From assembly GCF_902506325.1 (NCBI RefSeq), contig NZ_LR732328.1, positions 1,361,071-1,425,070 on the forward strand: a stretch of DNA of 64,000 nucleotides. The letters are read 5' to 3'. Below are positions 8,512-19,762 of the stretch, one piece after another. Under the pieces are notes generated by a model that worked only from the letters and a program-made list of their open reading frames with translations, was not told the DNA's origin and searched no databases. Origin of the DNA: Limnobacter sp. 130 (GTDB lineage Bacteria > Pseudomonadota > Gammaproteobacteria > Burkholderiales > Burkholderiaceae_B). The position numbers and the translations under genes were made by a program. Every line of letters begins with the position of its first letter. Positions within the stretch are counted from its first letter, which is position 1.

Positions 8512-9852
8512 TTACAGCTCGCCGTAGGAGTGCAAACCAGACAGGAACATATTCACACCCAGGAAAGCAAAGCCTGTCACCAGCAAGCCCACCAAAGCCC
8601 AATACGAGGCAACCACACCACGCAAGCCCTTCACCAAACGCATGTGCAACCAGGCTGCATAGTTCAACCACACCACCAGCGCCCAGGTTTCCTTGGGGTC
8701 CCACTGCCAGTACGCACCCCAGGCTTCAGCCGCCCACAGCGCGCCCAAAATGGTTGCCACGGTAAAGAATGCAAAGCCCACAGCAATGGACTTGTACATC
8801 ACATCATCCAGCACTTCCAGTGAAGGCAGGGCATCCGCAATTCGCCGGCGGGCCAACAAAATAGCCCCCACCACCGCACAACCAATACCCAAGTACAAGG
8901 CCCAGTAAATTGAAATACCCTCAGTGCGAAATACCATGGGCTCCAGGAACATCAACACACCCAGAATACCGGTGGGAATCAGCGCCTTGATGCTCGGGGC
9001 ATGCGCATACACTTTCAACAGGTAAGCAAACGCAACCATGGCTGCGATCGAGAAGGTGCCATAACCGATGAAATTGGCTGGCACATGAATCTTCATCCAC
9101 CAGCTTTGCAGTGCCGGCACCAAAGGCTGAATCGCGTAGGCCTGACGCTCAACACCGTACCAGGCCAAAAAGCCCACGGCTGCAACCACCACCAGCATCA
9201 CAAAAGCACCCAACTGGCGTGTTTTGTAAACTTGCTCGTAGAACAGGTAATACATCGCTGTAATCAAGGAAAACAGCACAAAAACTTCGTACAGGTTTGA
9301 CACCGGAATATGACCGACATCTGGTCCAATCAAGTAGCTTTCATACCAGCGAATAAACATGCCGGCAAAGCCCATTACCACGGCTCCCCAAGTCAGGGCA
9401 GTGCCTACGAAACTGGCTGTTGGCGAACGGCCCACCAGGCCTATCCAATAGGCCACGGTAGCCACCACAAACATCACGCCCATCCACAAGATTGCAGACT
9501 GGCTAGACAGCAGGTATTTCAGGAAAAACTTTTGTTCGGCCGCTGCCAAATCACCGCCATAGCTTGAAATCGCCAACAGGCTTAAACACGCAACGGTCAA
9601 AATCAACCACTTGAGCGAACCCCAACGGTACGCCATGTAAGCAACCACCGGCACACAACTCCACAATATGCTGATTTCATAGACATCCATGAAACTGTGG
9701 TACTGCTGCGAGGCATAACCCGCTGCGGCCATCAACAAGGCTGCAAACGCAAAATCGCTCCAATGAAATGATTTCGAAAACCAACCTGCTTTCTTGGTGG
9801 GCAAGCTTGGCTTCCCACCTGCAGGCGTTTGGTTAATCCAGGTCGAACTCAT
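8512..9852 (-). CDS. ccsB: Cytochrome c biogenesis protein CcsB (CcsA/ResC type)
   Basis: Membrane partner of ResB in system II cytochrome c maturation, which moves haem across the membrane and ligates it to apocytochromes. The 446-residue protein is strongly hydrophobic with about eight or more membrane segments, and carries the haem-handling Trp-rich motif WGAYWQWDPKETW near residues 375-388. It overlaps resB by four bases (ATGA), so the two are co-translated. The name CcsB follows common betaproteobacterial usage; the domain is the CcmC/CcsA family. Confidence 0.93.
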   Translation of the reverse strand: MSSTWINQTPAGGKPSLPTKKAGWFSKSFHWSDFAFAALLMAAAGYASQQYHSFMDVYEISILWSCVPVVAYMAYRWGSLKWLILTVACLSLLAISSYGGDLAAAEQKFFLKYLLSSQSAILWMGVMFVVATVAYWIGLVGRSPTASFVGTALTWGAVVMGFAGMFIRWYESYLIGPDVGHIPVSNLYEVFVLFSLITAMYYLFYEQVYKTRQLGAFVMLVVVAAVGFLAWYGVERQAYAIQPLVPALQSWWMKIHVPANFIGYGTFSIAAMVAFAYLLKVYAHAPSIKALIPTGILGVLMFLEPMVFRTEGISIYWALYLGIGCAVVGAILLARRRIADALPSLEVLDDVMYKSIAVGFAFFTVATILGALWAAEAWGAYWQWDPKETWALVVWLNYAAWLHMRLVKGLRGVVASYWALVGLLVTGFAFLGVNMFLSGLHSYGEL

Positions 9853-12026
9853 ACTGCATCTCCTGCCGGGGCTGTTTTAGGCGCAGCCCTGCTGTTCAAT
9901 TCATTTACAAACTGCTCGTACTCTTTCTCAAAATCCATGGTCTTTCGAGTTGTGGACATGCCCATCATGACTCTTGAGCCCATCTCATCCTGGGTCACCC
10001 AGAAAAATGCCCGGCGCTCTCGAATGTAGAACATCGAAAATACCCCGATGCACAAAAACAAACAACCCAAATAAACAATCCATTGCCCCGGCGCCTTGGC
10101 CAACTGAAACACGCTGGCTTTCACCTCATCAAACTGATCCAGCTGAAACATCACTGGCGCGCCATACAGCGACAAGTCGGACAGGGCGATTTGCGCATCT
10201 TGTACAAAACGACCATGCACTTCATCGGGCACTGCGGGTGGCAAGCTGGCTGTTGTACGGGAAAGCTGATAAACCTCCCACATTGCACCCTGCAACAGGC
10301 GAATAATTACATCACTGGCCTTTTCCCGCTCACCTTCGGGCACCGTGCTTTCAATAAACTGGGCAATGGCAGGCAAACCCGACAACGCATTGTTCAAGCC
10401 AGCAAACCGCTCCAAGGCACGTTGAGCACTATCGGTCACACTGGCCACCAGTGGGGCGGAGTCGGGTCGATCACCAAATGCCTGTTGTGCAAACCGCTGT
10501 GCAGCCGTTCTTCGAATCTCATCGCTCTGAAGCGCAGCACGGAAACGCATAAACCCTTCTAACTGACCGTTGTCGTCTACCGGAATCCGAAGGTATTTGA
10601 ACCCATCTGCGGGGGTTTCACGTACCCCTGCCAAGTAGTAACGGCCACCATCCAGATTAATCGGCAACATGTAGTTGTGAAACTCGCGCGCTTGCCCAGC
10701 CTGATCACGCAACTTGTAGGTAATGCTGGGGCCAATGTTCGTAAACTTGGTTTTGGCGTCTTCTTTCACGCCAGGACCCAACACACTGGCCAGGTTCGTC
10801 TCGAATGGTGACAATGCATCGGCATTGCCCAGTGCCAAATCATCCACGCTCACTTGGTCGGCGTTGTCGACAGGCAAAGCCTCTACGTTAATGGATTTGA
10901 ACGCAGTGAACTCCACTTTCAAATCCCGGCTCGGCTCGCCCTGCAGCTGGCTCAAGTCTCGGCCTCCGCCTACCACTCCGTCCAGATCAAAGCGGTAATC
11001 ACGCTCGCCAGTCAGCGGAATGCCTTTCAATTGAACCTTGGTGCCGCCGTCGTCAAAACTCGACTGGTAAACCGTTACGCCTTTGTAAATCAACGGTTTA
11101 TTCACTTCAATGGTGGCTTCGAAACGTTCTTGGGTGTCAGGATCAAAAACCTCCACATCGCTGGCAAACAACTTGGGCATGCCTGTGCTGTAAAAATCGA
11201 TTCGAAACTCTTTCAAGGTTAATTCGAAGGGCAGGTCTTGCACCAACAAACCATCATCGGTGTTCAGCACGGCAACCCGGCTGGTTTCACCCTCTGGCAG
11301 CAGCAAGTTGGCCCGATAACTGGGGTTCGATTCCGCCAAGCGCGCCTTGTCCGGAATACCCGATGCAATCTCCGACCCTGTCACCGGGGTTTTCCCCGTT
11401 GCCCATACAGCCACCTGCAAAGGAACACCGCTGTCGAGCAAACCACCAATACAAATCACAATGATTGACAAATGGGCCGCAATGTAACCAAACCGGTTCG
11501 CGCTGCCTGCTTTGGCGGCAACCATGGTGCCGTTATCGCGCACAGACTGCTTCACTTTGAAGCCCTTGTGTTCCAGCCACTCCGTGATAATGCCCGGCAG
11601 GGTATCCGGCTTTTCGTGAAAACGGCCTTCCCAACGATGTGCAAATGCTTTCAGGCTGTTTTCGCGAATATTCTCACGATAAACCCGCATTTCCTTGATC
11701 ATTTTTGGCGTGTTGCGGTACACGCACAAGGAAGTGGACGTCACCAAAAACGCCATCACGGCGATGAACCAAGGCGCATTGTAAATGCGGAACAAACCCA
11801 TGGGCTCGAAAAACGAGGCCCAGAAAGGTCCAAACTGGTTAACGTAATTCACCCAGGGATCAGCCTGCCCCACCACCGTACCAATCGCTGAAGCGATACA
11901 TATCAGGGTCAGCAGGCTGATGGCAAAGCGCATGGAACCAAACAGCTCCATCACACTGACCCAAAACGACTGCTTACCCATTTTTGGTGGGTTCAAATTG
12001 TTTGCAATGTCCCCTGAACTACTCAC
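9849..12026 (-). CDS. resB: Cytochrome c biogenesis protein ResB
   Basis: ResB (also called Ccs1) is the second core subunit of the system II haem lyase. The 725 residues show three N-terminal membrane segments (around SMRFAISLLTLICIASAIG, FIAVMAFLVTSTSLCVY and FGYIAAHLSIIVICIGGLL), a large extracytoplasmic domain, and a C-terminal segment (WIVYLGCLFLCIGVFSMFYI). The start is GTG 12026 with GGGGA upstream. An intrinsic terminator lies only about 50 bases upstream, so resB needs its own promoter there or read-through from the cytochrome gene. Confidence 0.93.
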   Translation of the reverse strand: MSSSGDIANNLNPPKMGKQSFWVSVMELFGSMRFAISLLTLICIASAIGTVVGQADPWVNYVNQFGPFWASFFEPMGLFRIYNAPWFIAVMAFLVTSTSLCVYRNTPKMIKEMRVYRENIRENSLKAFAHRWEGRFHEKPDTLPGIITEWLEHKGFKVKQSVRDNGTMVAAKAGSANRFGYIAAHLSIIVICIGGLLDSGVPLQVAVWATGKTPVTGSEIASGIPDKARLAESNPSYRANLLLPEGETSRVAVLNTDDGLLVQDLPFELTLKEFRIDFYSTGMPKLFASDVEVFDPDTQERFEATIEVNKPLIYKGVTVYQSSFDDGGTKVQLKGIPLTGERDYRFDLDGVVGGGRDLSQLQGEPSRDLKVEFTAFKSINVEALPVDNADQVSVDDLALGNADALSPFETNLASVLGPGVKEDAKTKFTNIGPSITYKLRDQAGQAREFHNYMLPINLDGGRYYLAGVRETPADGFKYLRIPVDDNGQLEGFMRFRAALQSDEIRRTAAQRFAQQAFGDRPDSAPLVASVTDSAQRALERFAGLNNALSGLPAIAQFIESTVPEGEREKASDVIIRLLQGAMWEVYQLSRTTASLPPAVPDEVHGRFVQDAQIALSDLSLYGAPVMFQLDQFDEVKASVFQLAKAPGQWIVYLGCLFLCIGVFSMFYIRERRAFFWVTQDEMGSRVMMGMSTTRKTMDFEKEYEQFVNELNSRAAPKTAPAGDAV

Positions 12027-12077
12027 ACGATTCCCCGTTATTGACTCTCTGCACTTCTTTGACTCTTGCCCATGTCG

Positions 12078-12109
12078 AAAAAAAAGGGGCTACCTTTAGC
12101 CCCTTTTTT
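12078..12109. terminator. Intrinsic terminator after the cytochrome c gene
   Basis: A perfect stem AAAAAAGGGGCTA/TAGCCCCTTTTTT with a CCTT loop lies between the cytochrome c stop and the resB start. On the minus strand it is a classic hairpin followed by a T-run and would end the cytochrome transcript before resB. Confidence 0.85.
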
Positions 12110-12131
12110 GACCGACGATTGCATCAAATGT

Positions 12132-12785
12132 TCAACGCAAACCTGCAATATAGTCAGACACGGCTTTCATTTCTTTATCTGACATTTTGGTTGCAATTGC
12201 ACTCATTTGCTCGCTGTTGTTGCGTACACCATCACGGAAAGCCACCAACTGGCTCTCGGTGTATTGCGCATGCTGGCCGCCCAAGCGAGGATACTGCGCA
12301 GGAATACCAGCACCGTTGGGGCTGTGACATCCCGCACAAGCAGGAATCTTTTTCTCGGCAATTCCGCCACGGTAAATCTGTTCACCCAAGGCCAAGGTGT
12401 CTTTGTTCTTTGCTGAACCCAGAGTCTGCTTTTGCGCCTCCAGGTACGCGGACACGTTTTTCATGTCGTCATCGGACAAGCCTGCAGCAAAACCAGCCAT
12501 GATCGCGTTTTCGCGCAAGGGCTTCTCGCCATCCTTGCCAGATTTAAAGTTCACAAGTTGCTTGTACAGGTACTCCGCATGCTGACCGGCAATTTTGGGA
12601 TAGATCGGCGCGGAAGCGTTGCCGTCAGCACCGTGGCAGGCCACGCACTGTTGCATGATTTCCTTGCCTTTGGCCAAGTCGGGCTTGAACACTTTTACAG
12701 GGCCGGCAGCCTGGGTCACAGACATTGAAAACATCAAAGCGGCAAACAGAGAACTCAGTTTAAGCGTCGTCAGCTTGTTCAGCAT
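12132..12785 (-). CDS. Dihaem cytochrome c, c4-like
   Basis: Periplasmic electron carrier with two haem-binding motifs, CVACH and CAGCH, each followed by a similar segment (PKIAGQHAEYLYKQLVNFK; PRLGGQHAQYTESQLVAFR), showing an internal duplication as in cytochrome c4. The second distal Met ligands are plausible in each half (IMAGFA; EQMSAIAT). ATG 12785 gives a 217-residue precursor with a good signal peptide ending near VTQA-AGP. In-frame ATGs at 12797 and 12809 are alternatives; none has a clear ribosome-binding site. Its maturation system, ResB/CcsB, is the next operon. Confidence 0.9.
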   Translation of the reverse strand: MLNKLTTLKLSSLFAALMFSMSVTQAAGPVKVFKPDLAKGKEIMQQCVACHGADGNASAPIYPKIAGQHAEYLYKQLVNFKSGKDGEKPLRENAIMAGFAAGLSDDDMKNVSAYLEAQKQTLGSAKNKDTLALGEQIYRGGIAEKKIPACAGCHSPNGAGIPAQYPRLGGQHAQYTESQLVAFRDGVRNNSEQMSAIATKMSDKEMKAVSDYIAGLR

Positions 12786-12960
12786 GGTCAAACCCATCAA
12801 AAAGTGCATCAAAAAATAGTGCGGTGATCTCAAAAACTTCGCTCGGCGCAAGTCAACAAAAGCATTGCCCCAACAAACAAAGGCGCGCAACCACAGCAAA
12901 GTTTTCACAAACCCTAGATTATAACCACTCAAGCGGCTGTCTTGCATCTAAAATGTGCGC

Positions 12961-14606
<1,646 letters not shown>

Positions 14607-14611
14607 AGCAC

Positions 14612-15655
14612 ATGGGAATCTGGACGCATCTGACTCAAGACACAATCAAAAAGTTAAGTGATGCGCCCAGCAGGCTGCCCGAATCCGGATTTCTGTGGCT
14701 CGACACGCAACTTGACGAGGAACTTGCCTGGCTGCCGTCAGTAGAACCCTTGCTCGGCTTCAAACTAGACGAACTGCACCTCGAAGACCTGGGCAACATT
14801 TTTCACCCCAGCCATTTCGACATCGGAGACGGCTACAACATCCTGATTATTCGATCCCTGTCCAGCAAACCCCTGTTTGACGAACACAATCGGCTCAGCA
14901 TCAAAACCCGTCCGGTGTTTTTCGTGATCACCCCAAAACTATTGATCACGTACCGTCCAAAAGACAGCCGTACTTTCGCGATGGCTCGCCAGTTTGTGGA
15001 CAGCACACCCAAGAAAACGCTCGATGAAATAGAGATTTTCCTGAAGTTCAAACGCGCCCCAGCCAGCACAGATGAGTTGATGATCCAATTGGTGAGCAAC
15101 CTTGTCGACCGTTTTATGGAAACACGAATTGAAATTTCAGAACAACTGGATCGCTGGCAACGGGATTTGTTGAACCCGCGTAAGCGTTTTCAGGACTGGA
15201 ATGCCCTGCTGGCTGCACGCAACGAAATGAACCGACTAGAGTCTGTGGCACAAGACCAGCGTGATGCACTCACAGACTGGCAGGATGAACAGGAACGGGA
15301 GGGACCGATGGCCGCCTCTTTGCAAGTAAACGCCCGGGATACACTTGAACACCTTGAACGAGTGGTCAGCCTTACGCGGCGGCTGGGCTCCAACACAGAG
15401 ACAGCGGTGCAGTTGCACTTTTCAGCCACCGCTCACAAAACCAATGAAATTGTCACCGTGCTGACCATGTTGACGGCCTTGTTCATGCCACTTACTTTGA
15501 TCAGCGGCATTTTTGGCATGAACTTCGATGAGACTCCCCTTCTGAAAAACCCAAATGGATTCTGGATCAGCGTAGGACTCATGGCATTGTCCAGCGTCAT
15601 ATCCATCGCACTGATTTTATGGATCAAAGGACGAAATCACCTCGGAAAGCCCTGA
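14612..15655 (+). CDS. corA: CorA-family magnesium/divalent cation transporter
   Basis: Homopentameric inner-membrane channel for Mg2+ and related cations. The 347 residues consist of a long cytoplasmic alpha/beta domain with a long acidic helix, two C-terminal membrane segments (around residues 285-300 and 315-335), and the selectivity signature G302-M-N304 at the end of the first one (LISGIFGMNF). The gene starts five bases after hemB, so it probably belongs to engB-hemB-corA. The cargo may include Co2+, Ni2+ or Zn2+; the sequence cannot settle this. Confidence 0.93.
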   Translation: MGIWTHLTQDTIKKLSDAPSRLPESGFLWLDTQLDEELAWLPSVEPLLGFKLDELHLEDLGNIFHPSHFDIGDGYNILIIRSLSSKPLFDEHNRLSIKTRPVFFVITPKLLITYRPKDSRTFAMARQFVDSTPKKTLDEIEIFLKFKRAPASTDELMIQLVSNLVDRFMETRIEISEQLDRWQRDLLNPRKRFQDWNALLAARNEMNRLESVAQDQRDALTDWQDEQEREGPMAASLQVNARDTLEHLERVVSLTRRLGSNTETAVQLHFSATAHKTNEIVTVLTMLTALFMPLTLISGIFGMNFDETPLLKNPNGFWISVGLMALSSVISIALILWIKGRNHLGKP

Positions 15656-15669
15656 AACCCCAGTCGGAA

Positions 15670-17571
15670 TTACAAACCCAGGTTGGGTCGGATCTGACTC
15701 AAGGTTTCGTCAAATCGCTTCGCATTCTGAAAGCCAATCACTTGGTGAATTGACTCCGTCTTTCCGGCCGGAAAAAACAAAATTGCGGGCGGTCCAAACA
15801 GACTGTATCGCTTCAACAAAGTCTGATCACCTGCAGTGTTGTCTGTCACATCCACCTGAACCAAACGAATACCTTTCAACTTTTCTTTCACCGTCGCGTC
15901 AGTCAAGGTGAACAACTCAAACTCTTTACAACTCACACACCAGTCTGCGTAAAAATCGAGCATGACCGGTTGCGGACTCGTGGATATCAAGGTCACAACG
16001 TCTTCACTGGCCACCTTTTCAAAGGCGGGTTTGCCAGCGATTGAATTACTCACTGCGCTCTCGGCAGCCCCTCTTGGCTGCCCATTCAAGCCTGCCAGGG
16101 GCTGAAGCAAGCTTCCAGACCCGGAAAACAGTCCCATCAGATAAATCAAAGCCAAAAGCGTGAACAACAAGCCGAACGTCTTGCTGATTACTTTGCCTCG
16201 TGAACCCATGGTCGCCATACTACTTGCACCATGAAACAAGGCCGCGGCGGTCATGCAAGCCAGCAAAGCCCACATGGCCATCACCAACCACACCGGCGTC
16301 ACCGGCGTAATCGTCCACACCGCAACTGCCAGCAACACAAAACCGAAAGCCGCCGACACCCAACTCATCCAGGCACCCGCTTTGGGCAAGGCAGCACCTG
16401 CACCAGCGGCAAACAACACCAATGGCAAACCCATACCCAAGGCCAGCAGAAACAAAGCCGCACCACCCAATACCGCATCACCGGTTTGACCGATATACAA
16501 CAATGCCCCAGCCAATGGCGGTGCTACACACGGGCCCAACAACAATGCCGACAACACACCCATGACCAAAACCGGAATGAATTGCCCGCCCTTCAGGCGA
16601 CCGGTTTTCTCTTGTAACCACCCCTGAAAACTGGCGGGCAGTTGCAATGAATAACCCATCAACAAGGCAACACCCAGCAAAGCCAACACGCCACCAAATG
16701 CCCAAAGCACAGGCGGCTGTTGCATGGCCATCACCAGGCTTTGCCCAGTCAGACCAGCCAGCACGCCCAACAAGGCATAGGTCAGTGCCATACCCAGCAC
16801 ATACACCAACGCCAAGGCCATCGGCCTGGCCTTGCCCTCGCTGTTACCACCCGCCTGTTGTCCAACCACCAGGCTGCTCACTATCGGCAACATCGGCAAG
16901 GTGCAGGGTGTAAATGCCAACAACAAACCCAAACCAAAAAATACCGGGAGCACAACCAGCCACGACTGTGCCGCCAGCCTGCTCGCCAAGTCACCCGCCT
17001 CATCCGCCGGCAAACCGACTCTCGACTGACTGCTGTTGCCGGCCGGCGAATCAGGTTTCTGGCCAAAAAACGCACCAACACCACCACCCAAGACCCCACC
17101 CAGCAACCCTCGCTCCTGAAAAACCACGGGGGTAGTCATGGGCGGGTAGCACAAGCCAGCGTCAGCACAACCCTGCGAAATCATTACAGCCTTGGCCATA
17201 TCCACAGGGTTATCGCCCAATCCGTATCGAATCTGAAACGCCATCTCACCGCGAAGCGCCTCAATTTCCTGATTCAGAAACTCATCAAACTTGCGATCAC
17301 CACGTGGCAACTCCACAAATTCAAATACAGGCAAATTCATCGGGTTTTCAAGCGCAAATCGCTCCCGATACAAGTAGTACTCCGGTGCCACTTTGGCACG
17401 AACATCAAGCAGGCAGTTTTCCACACACGCAGGATCGTGCACAGTCAGTGTGAATTGAAAAGCCTCCTCAGGAGGCAAGAAATCATTGGCTCGGGCTTGG
17501 CTAAGCCCTATCCACACAACAGCGCACAGCAAAAACGCCATTGATATGAAACGCATTGCTCGCTCACTCAT
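15670..17571 (-). CDS. dsbD: Thiol:disulfide interchange protein DsbD
   Basis: Carries electrons from cytoplasmic thioredoxin to periplasmic reductants for disulfide isomerisation and cytochrome c maturation. The 633 residues show a signal peptide, an N-terminal alpha domain with the redox pair in QGCADAGLCYPP, a membrane core with FTPCTLPMLPIV and GPCVAPPLAGAL, and a C-terminal thioredoxin domain with DWCVSCKEFE. All six redox Cys are present. ATG 17571 has GGGAG upstream and overlaps the cutA stop by eight bases. Convergent with corA. Confidence 0.96.
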   Translation of the reverse strand: MSERAMRFISMAFLLCAVVWIGLSQARANDFLPPEEAFQFTLTVHDPACVENCLLDVRAKVAPEYYLYRERFALENPMNLPVFEFVELPRGDRKFDEFLNQEIEALRGEMAFQIRYGLGDNPVDMAKAVMISQGCADAGLCYPPMTTPVVFQERGLLGGVLGGGVGAFFGQKPDSPAGNSSQSRVGLPADEAGDLASRLAAQSWLVVLPVFFGLGLLLAFTPCTLPMLPIVSSLVVGQQAGGNSEGKARPMALALVYVLGMALTYALLGVLAGLTGQSLVMAMQQPPVLWAFGGVLALLGVALLMGYSLQLPASFQGWLQEKTGRLKGGQFIPVLVMGVLSALLLGPCVAPPLAGALLYIGQTGDAVLGGAALFLLALGMGLPLVLFAAGAGAALPKAGAWMSWVSAAFGFVLLAVAVWTITPVTPVWLVMAMWALLACMTAAALFHGASSMATMGSRGKVISKTFGLLFTLLALIYLMGLFSGSGSLLQPLAGLNGQPRGAAESAVSNSIAGKPAFEKVASEDVVTLISTSPQPVMLDFYADWCVSCKEFELFTLTDATVKEKLKGIRLVQVDVTDNTAGDQTLLKRYSLFGPPAILFFPAGKTESIHQVIGFQNAKRFDETLSQIRPNLGL

Positions 17572-17908
17572 GCCCTACTCCCGCTCCACTGGCAGCAATC
17601 CAGTCCAGGTAAGCTGAATGTCCATCAGCAATCGGAAACATGATCAATTCCGGCACTTCATAGCTGTGCAAACGCGGCAAAGCCATCTTCAATTCTTCAC
17701 ACTGTGATTCAGAACACTTCATCATCAAAATCCATTCCGTGGTCTGTTCGACCTTGCCTTGCCAGGAGTACACGGATTCCACCGGCCCCACAATATTCAC
17801 GCAAACTACCAACTGTTTTTCCACCAAACTACGCGCCATTAAAGACGCACGCTCTTTTGAGTCCGTCGTCGTGTAAGCCACCCAACAGCGTTTCGCTTGA
17901 TTTTTCAT
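17564..17908 (-). CDS. cutA: Divalent cation tolerance protein CutA
   Basis: Small trimeric ferredoxin-fold protein of the CutA1 family, historically linked to copper tolerance though its molecular role is unclear. The 114-residue product shows the family pattern: YTTTDSKERASLMARSLVEKQLVVCVNI, VESVYSWQGKVEQTTEWILMMK, and the conserved HSYEVPELIMFPI. It overlaps the upstream permease by four bases (ATGA) and dsbD downstream by eight, giving one tight transcript. Confidence 0.94.
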   Translation of the reverse strand: MKNQAKRCWVAYTTTDSKERASLMARSLVEKQLVVCVNIVGPVESVYSWQGKVEQTTEWILMMKCSESQCEELKMALPRLHSYEVPELIMFPIADGHSAYLDWIAASGAGVGHE

Positions 17909-18675
17909 GCGCCTTTCCGCTTAAACCGGCGTTCAGTCAAAAACATGGCCAACCCAACACCCAACATGGCATAGACAGTCATTTGGGCCAAAAGTGCCGG
18001 CAACAAACTGAAATCGCGAGCGTAAATACCCCTCAGGGCATCCACCACGACAGACAAAGGCATGAAGTCCGCCACCACCCTTAACCATTCGGGCAACTGC
18101 GCCCTGGGAAAGAATGCACCCGATAAAAAAGTCATGGGCGTGACCACCAGGGTGAAATAGAACATGAAGAAGTCATAACTGGGTGCCCTTGCATTAATAC
18201 AAAGCCCAAATCCCGCGAACATCAAGCAGGCCAGGATCAGCACCAGCCAGGACAACACCCAAAACTGCAGATCGCCAATACCCAATAGCGCCACAATCAA
18301 AAGCATCGCACCAGTACTAATCAAGCCTTTGCTGGCGGCCCAGGTACACTCGCCCAAAACCACCTCACGCAGACGCACTGGCGTGTTCATAATGACTTGC
18401 CAGGTTTTCTGGGTGTGCATACGGGAAAAGGCAGAATACAAAGCCTCGAATGTGGGTGCATTCATGGCGCTGATACAAACAGCCCCCACAGCCAAATAAT
18501 TAAGATACGGCATACCGCCGACGTCGGGCAGCATTGAGCCCAAACCCAAACCAAAGGCCATCAATGCCATCACCGGGTCGACCACATTGCCCAGCAACGA
18601 TGGAAGCGCAAGCTTTCGCCAAACCATAAAGTTTCGACGCCACACATGAAAAACCGCATGAAAATTAATCATCAC
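17905..18675 (-). CDS. ABC-2 type exporter permease, NodJ-like
   Basis: Membrane subunit of a two-gene ABC-2 exporter. The 256 residues contain about six membrane segments, and the conserved ABC-2 stretch near the C-terminus (VVTPMTFLSGAFFPRAQLPEWLRVVADFMPLSVVVDALRG) matches NodJ-family permeases. It overlaps its ATPase by 11 bases and cutA by 4. Substrate is unknown; similarity to NodJ does not imply nodulation, since betaproteobacteria commonly carry housekeeping homologues. Confidence 0.88.
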   Translation of the reverse strand: MMINFHAVFHVWRRNFMVWRKLALPSLLGNVVDPVMALMAFGLGLGSMLPDVGGMPYLNYLAVGAVCISAMNAPTFEALYSAFSRMHTQKTWQVIMNTPVRLREVVLGECTWAASKGLISTGAMLLIVALLGIGDLQFWVLSWLVLILACLMFAGFGLCINARAPSYDFFMFYFTLVVTPMTFLSGAFFPRAQLPEWLRVVADFMPLSVVVDALRGIYARDFSLLPALLAQMTVYAMLGVGLAMFLTERRFKRKGA

Positions 18676-19594
18676 GCAAGGCCCTGCCAGTCAAACTAAA
18701 GAACACGTCTTCCAGATTTCCCGGACGATAAATATAATCCACATCGGCCTGTGGGGAATGCTTGAGTGCCTCCAGCATCTCGTCTGCCTTTTCATTTCTA
18801 AAATAAAAAGTTTCACCACGTTGTTCAATCGGCGCATCGTGAGACCCCATAATCTGGGAAACACAACGCGCAGCGCCCGTGCCCCACAACTCCAGTACAG
18901 CGTGCCCTACTACATTGCGAATCAAGGTGAGTGGTTTGTCACAGGCAACAATATTGCCGTGGTCCAGCACCGCCACCCGATCGGCAAGACGCTGTGCCTC
19001 ATCCATATAATGGGTCGTCAAAAACATTGCCATGCCCTGACGCTTTAAATCGACCAAACGATCCCAAATGACATGCTTGGCCTGCGGATCCAGTCCGGTG
19101 GTCGGTTCATCCAGAAACAGAACCTTGGGCTGATTAATCAGGGCACGAGCCAGCATTAAACGCCTGCGCATTCCACCCGACAAGGTCGCCACTGAATCAT
19201 TTCTGCGATTAACCAGCTGCGCAAAACTCAACAAAGCTTCGGCACGCTCCCTTAATCTGCTTCCGTGCAAACCGAAGTAACGGCCAAAAACCAACAGGTT
19301 CTCAAACACTGTGAAGTCAGGGTCCAGCGCATCGTACTGCGGCACGACACCCACTTCCTGCCGAGCGATATGCCCTTTCTGTGGCAGCCCCTGGCCCAGC
19401 AAACTGACAGTACCAACATCGGCCTCAGCCAAGCCCAATGCCAAGGCGATCGTAGTCGACTTTCCAGCGCCGTTAGGGCCCAACAAGGCAACGCACTCAC
19501 CAGCACTCAGCGAAAAATCCAACCCGTTCAGTACTGTGCGTCCACCATAGGTTTTCCGCACGCCGCTTAAATTCAATACAGTAGAACCAGTCAC
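18665..19594 (-). CDS. ABC exporter ATP-binding protein, NodI-like
   Basis: ATPase partner of the adjacent permease. The 309 residues carry Walker A GPNGAGKST, the signature LSGGMRRRL, Walker B VLFLDEPTTGLD and the H-loop TTHYMDEA, plus a C-terminal extension typical of NodI/DrrA-type exporters. The start is GTG at 19594. The gene follows the terminator behind rplQ, so it begins a separate unit with the permease, cutA and dsbD. Substrate unknown. Confidence 0.9.
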   Translation of the reverse strand: MTGSTVLNLSGVRKTYGGRTVLNGLDFSLSAGECVALLGPNGAGKSTTIALALGLAEADVGTVSLLGQGLPQKGHIARQEVGVVPQYDALDPDFTVFENLLVFGRYFGLHGSRLRERAEALLSFAQLVNRRNDSVATLSGGMRRRLMLARALINQPKVLFLDEPTTGLDPQAKHVIWDRLVDLKRQGMAMFLTTHYMDEAQRLADRVAVLDHGNIVACDKPLTLIRNVVGHAVLELWGTGAARCVSQIMGSHDAPIEQRGETFYFRNEKADEMLEALKHSPQADVDYIYRPGNLEDVFFSLTGRALRDD

Positions 19595-19644
19595 TTACCG
19601 ACATCCTTAACAACTGTAACAATCGCGCTGTTCCAGCATGGAAA

Positions 19645-19681
19645 ACAAAAAAGCCGCGCCAGCATAAGCTAACACGGCTTT
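19645..19681 (-). terminator. Intrinsic terminator ending the ribosomal gene block (after rplQ)
   Basis: On the minus strand a 14-bp stem AAAGCCGTGTTAGC/GCTGGCGCGGCTTT, with three G-U pairs and a TTAT loop, is followed by a run of T. It is about 80 bases past the rplQ stop and is the natural end of the alpha cluster transcript. Confidence 0.88.
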
Positions 19682-19762
19682 CTTGCAACTGATTGTAGCG
19701 TAAGCATATTCAACAGAACTTGACGGAGCAACACAGTTGCCCCATCAAGCCGTATTGAATAA

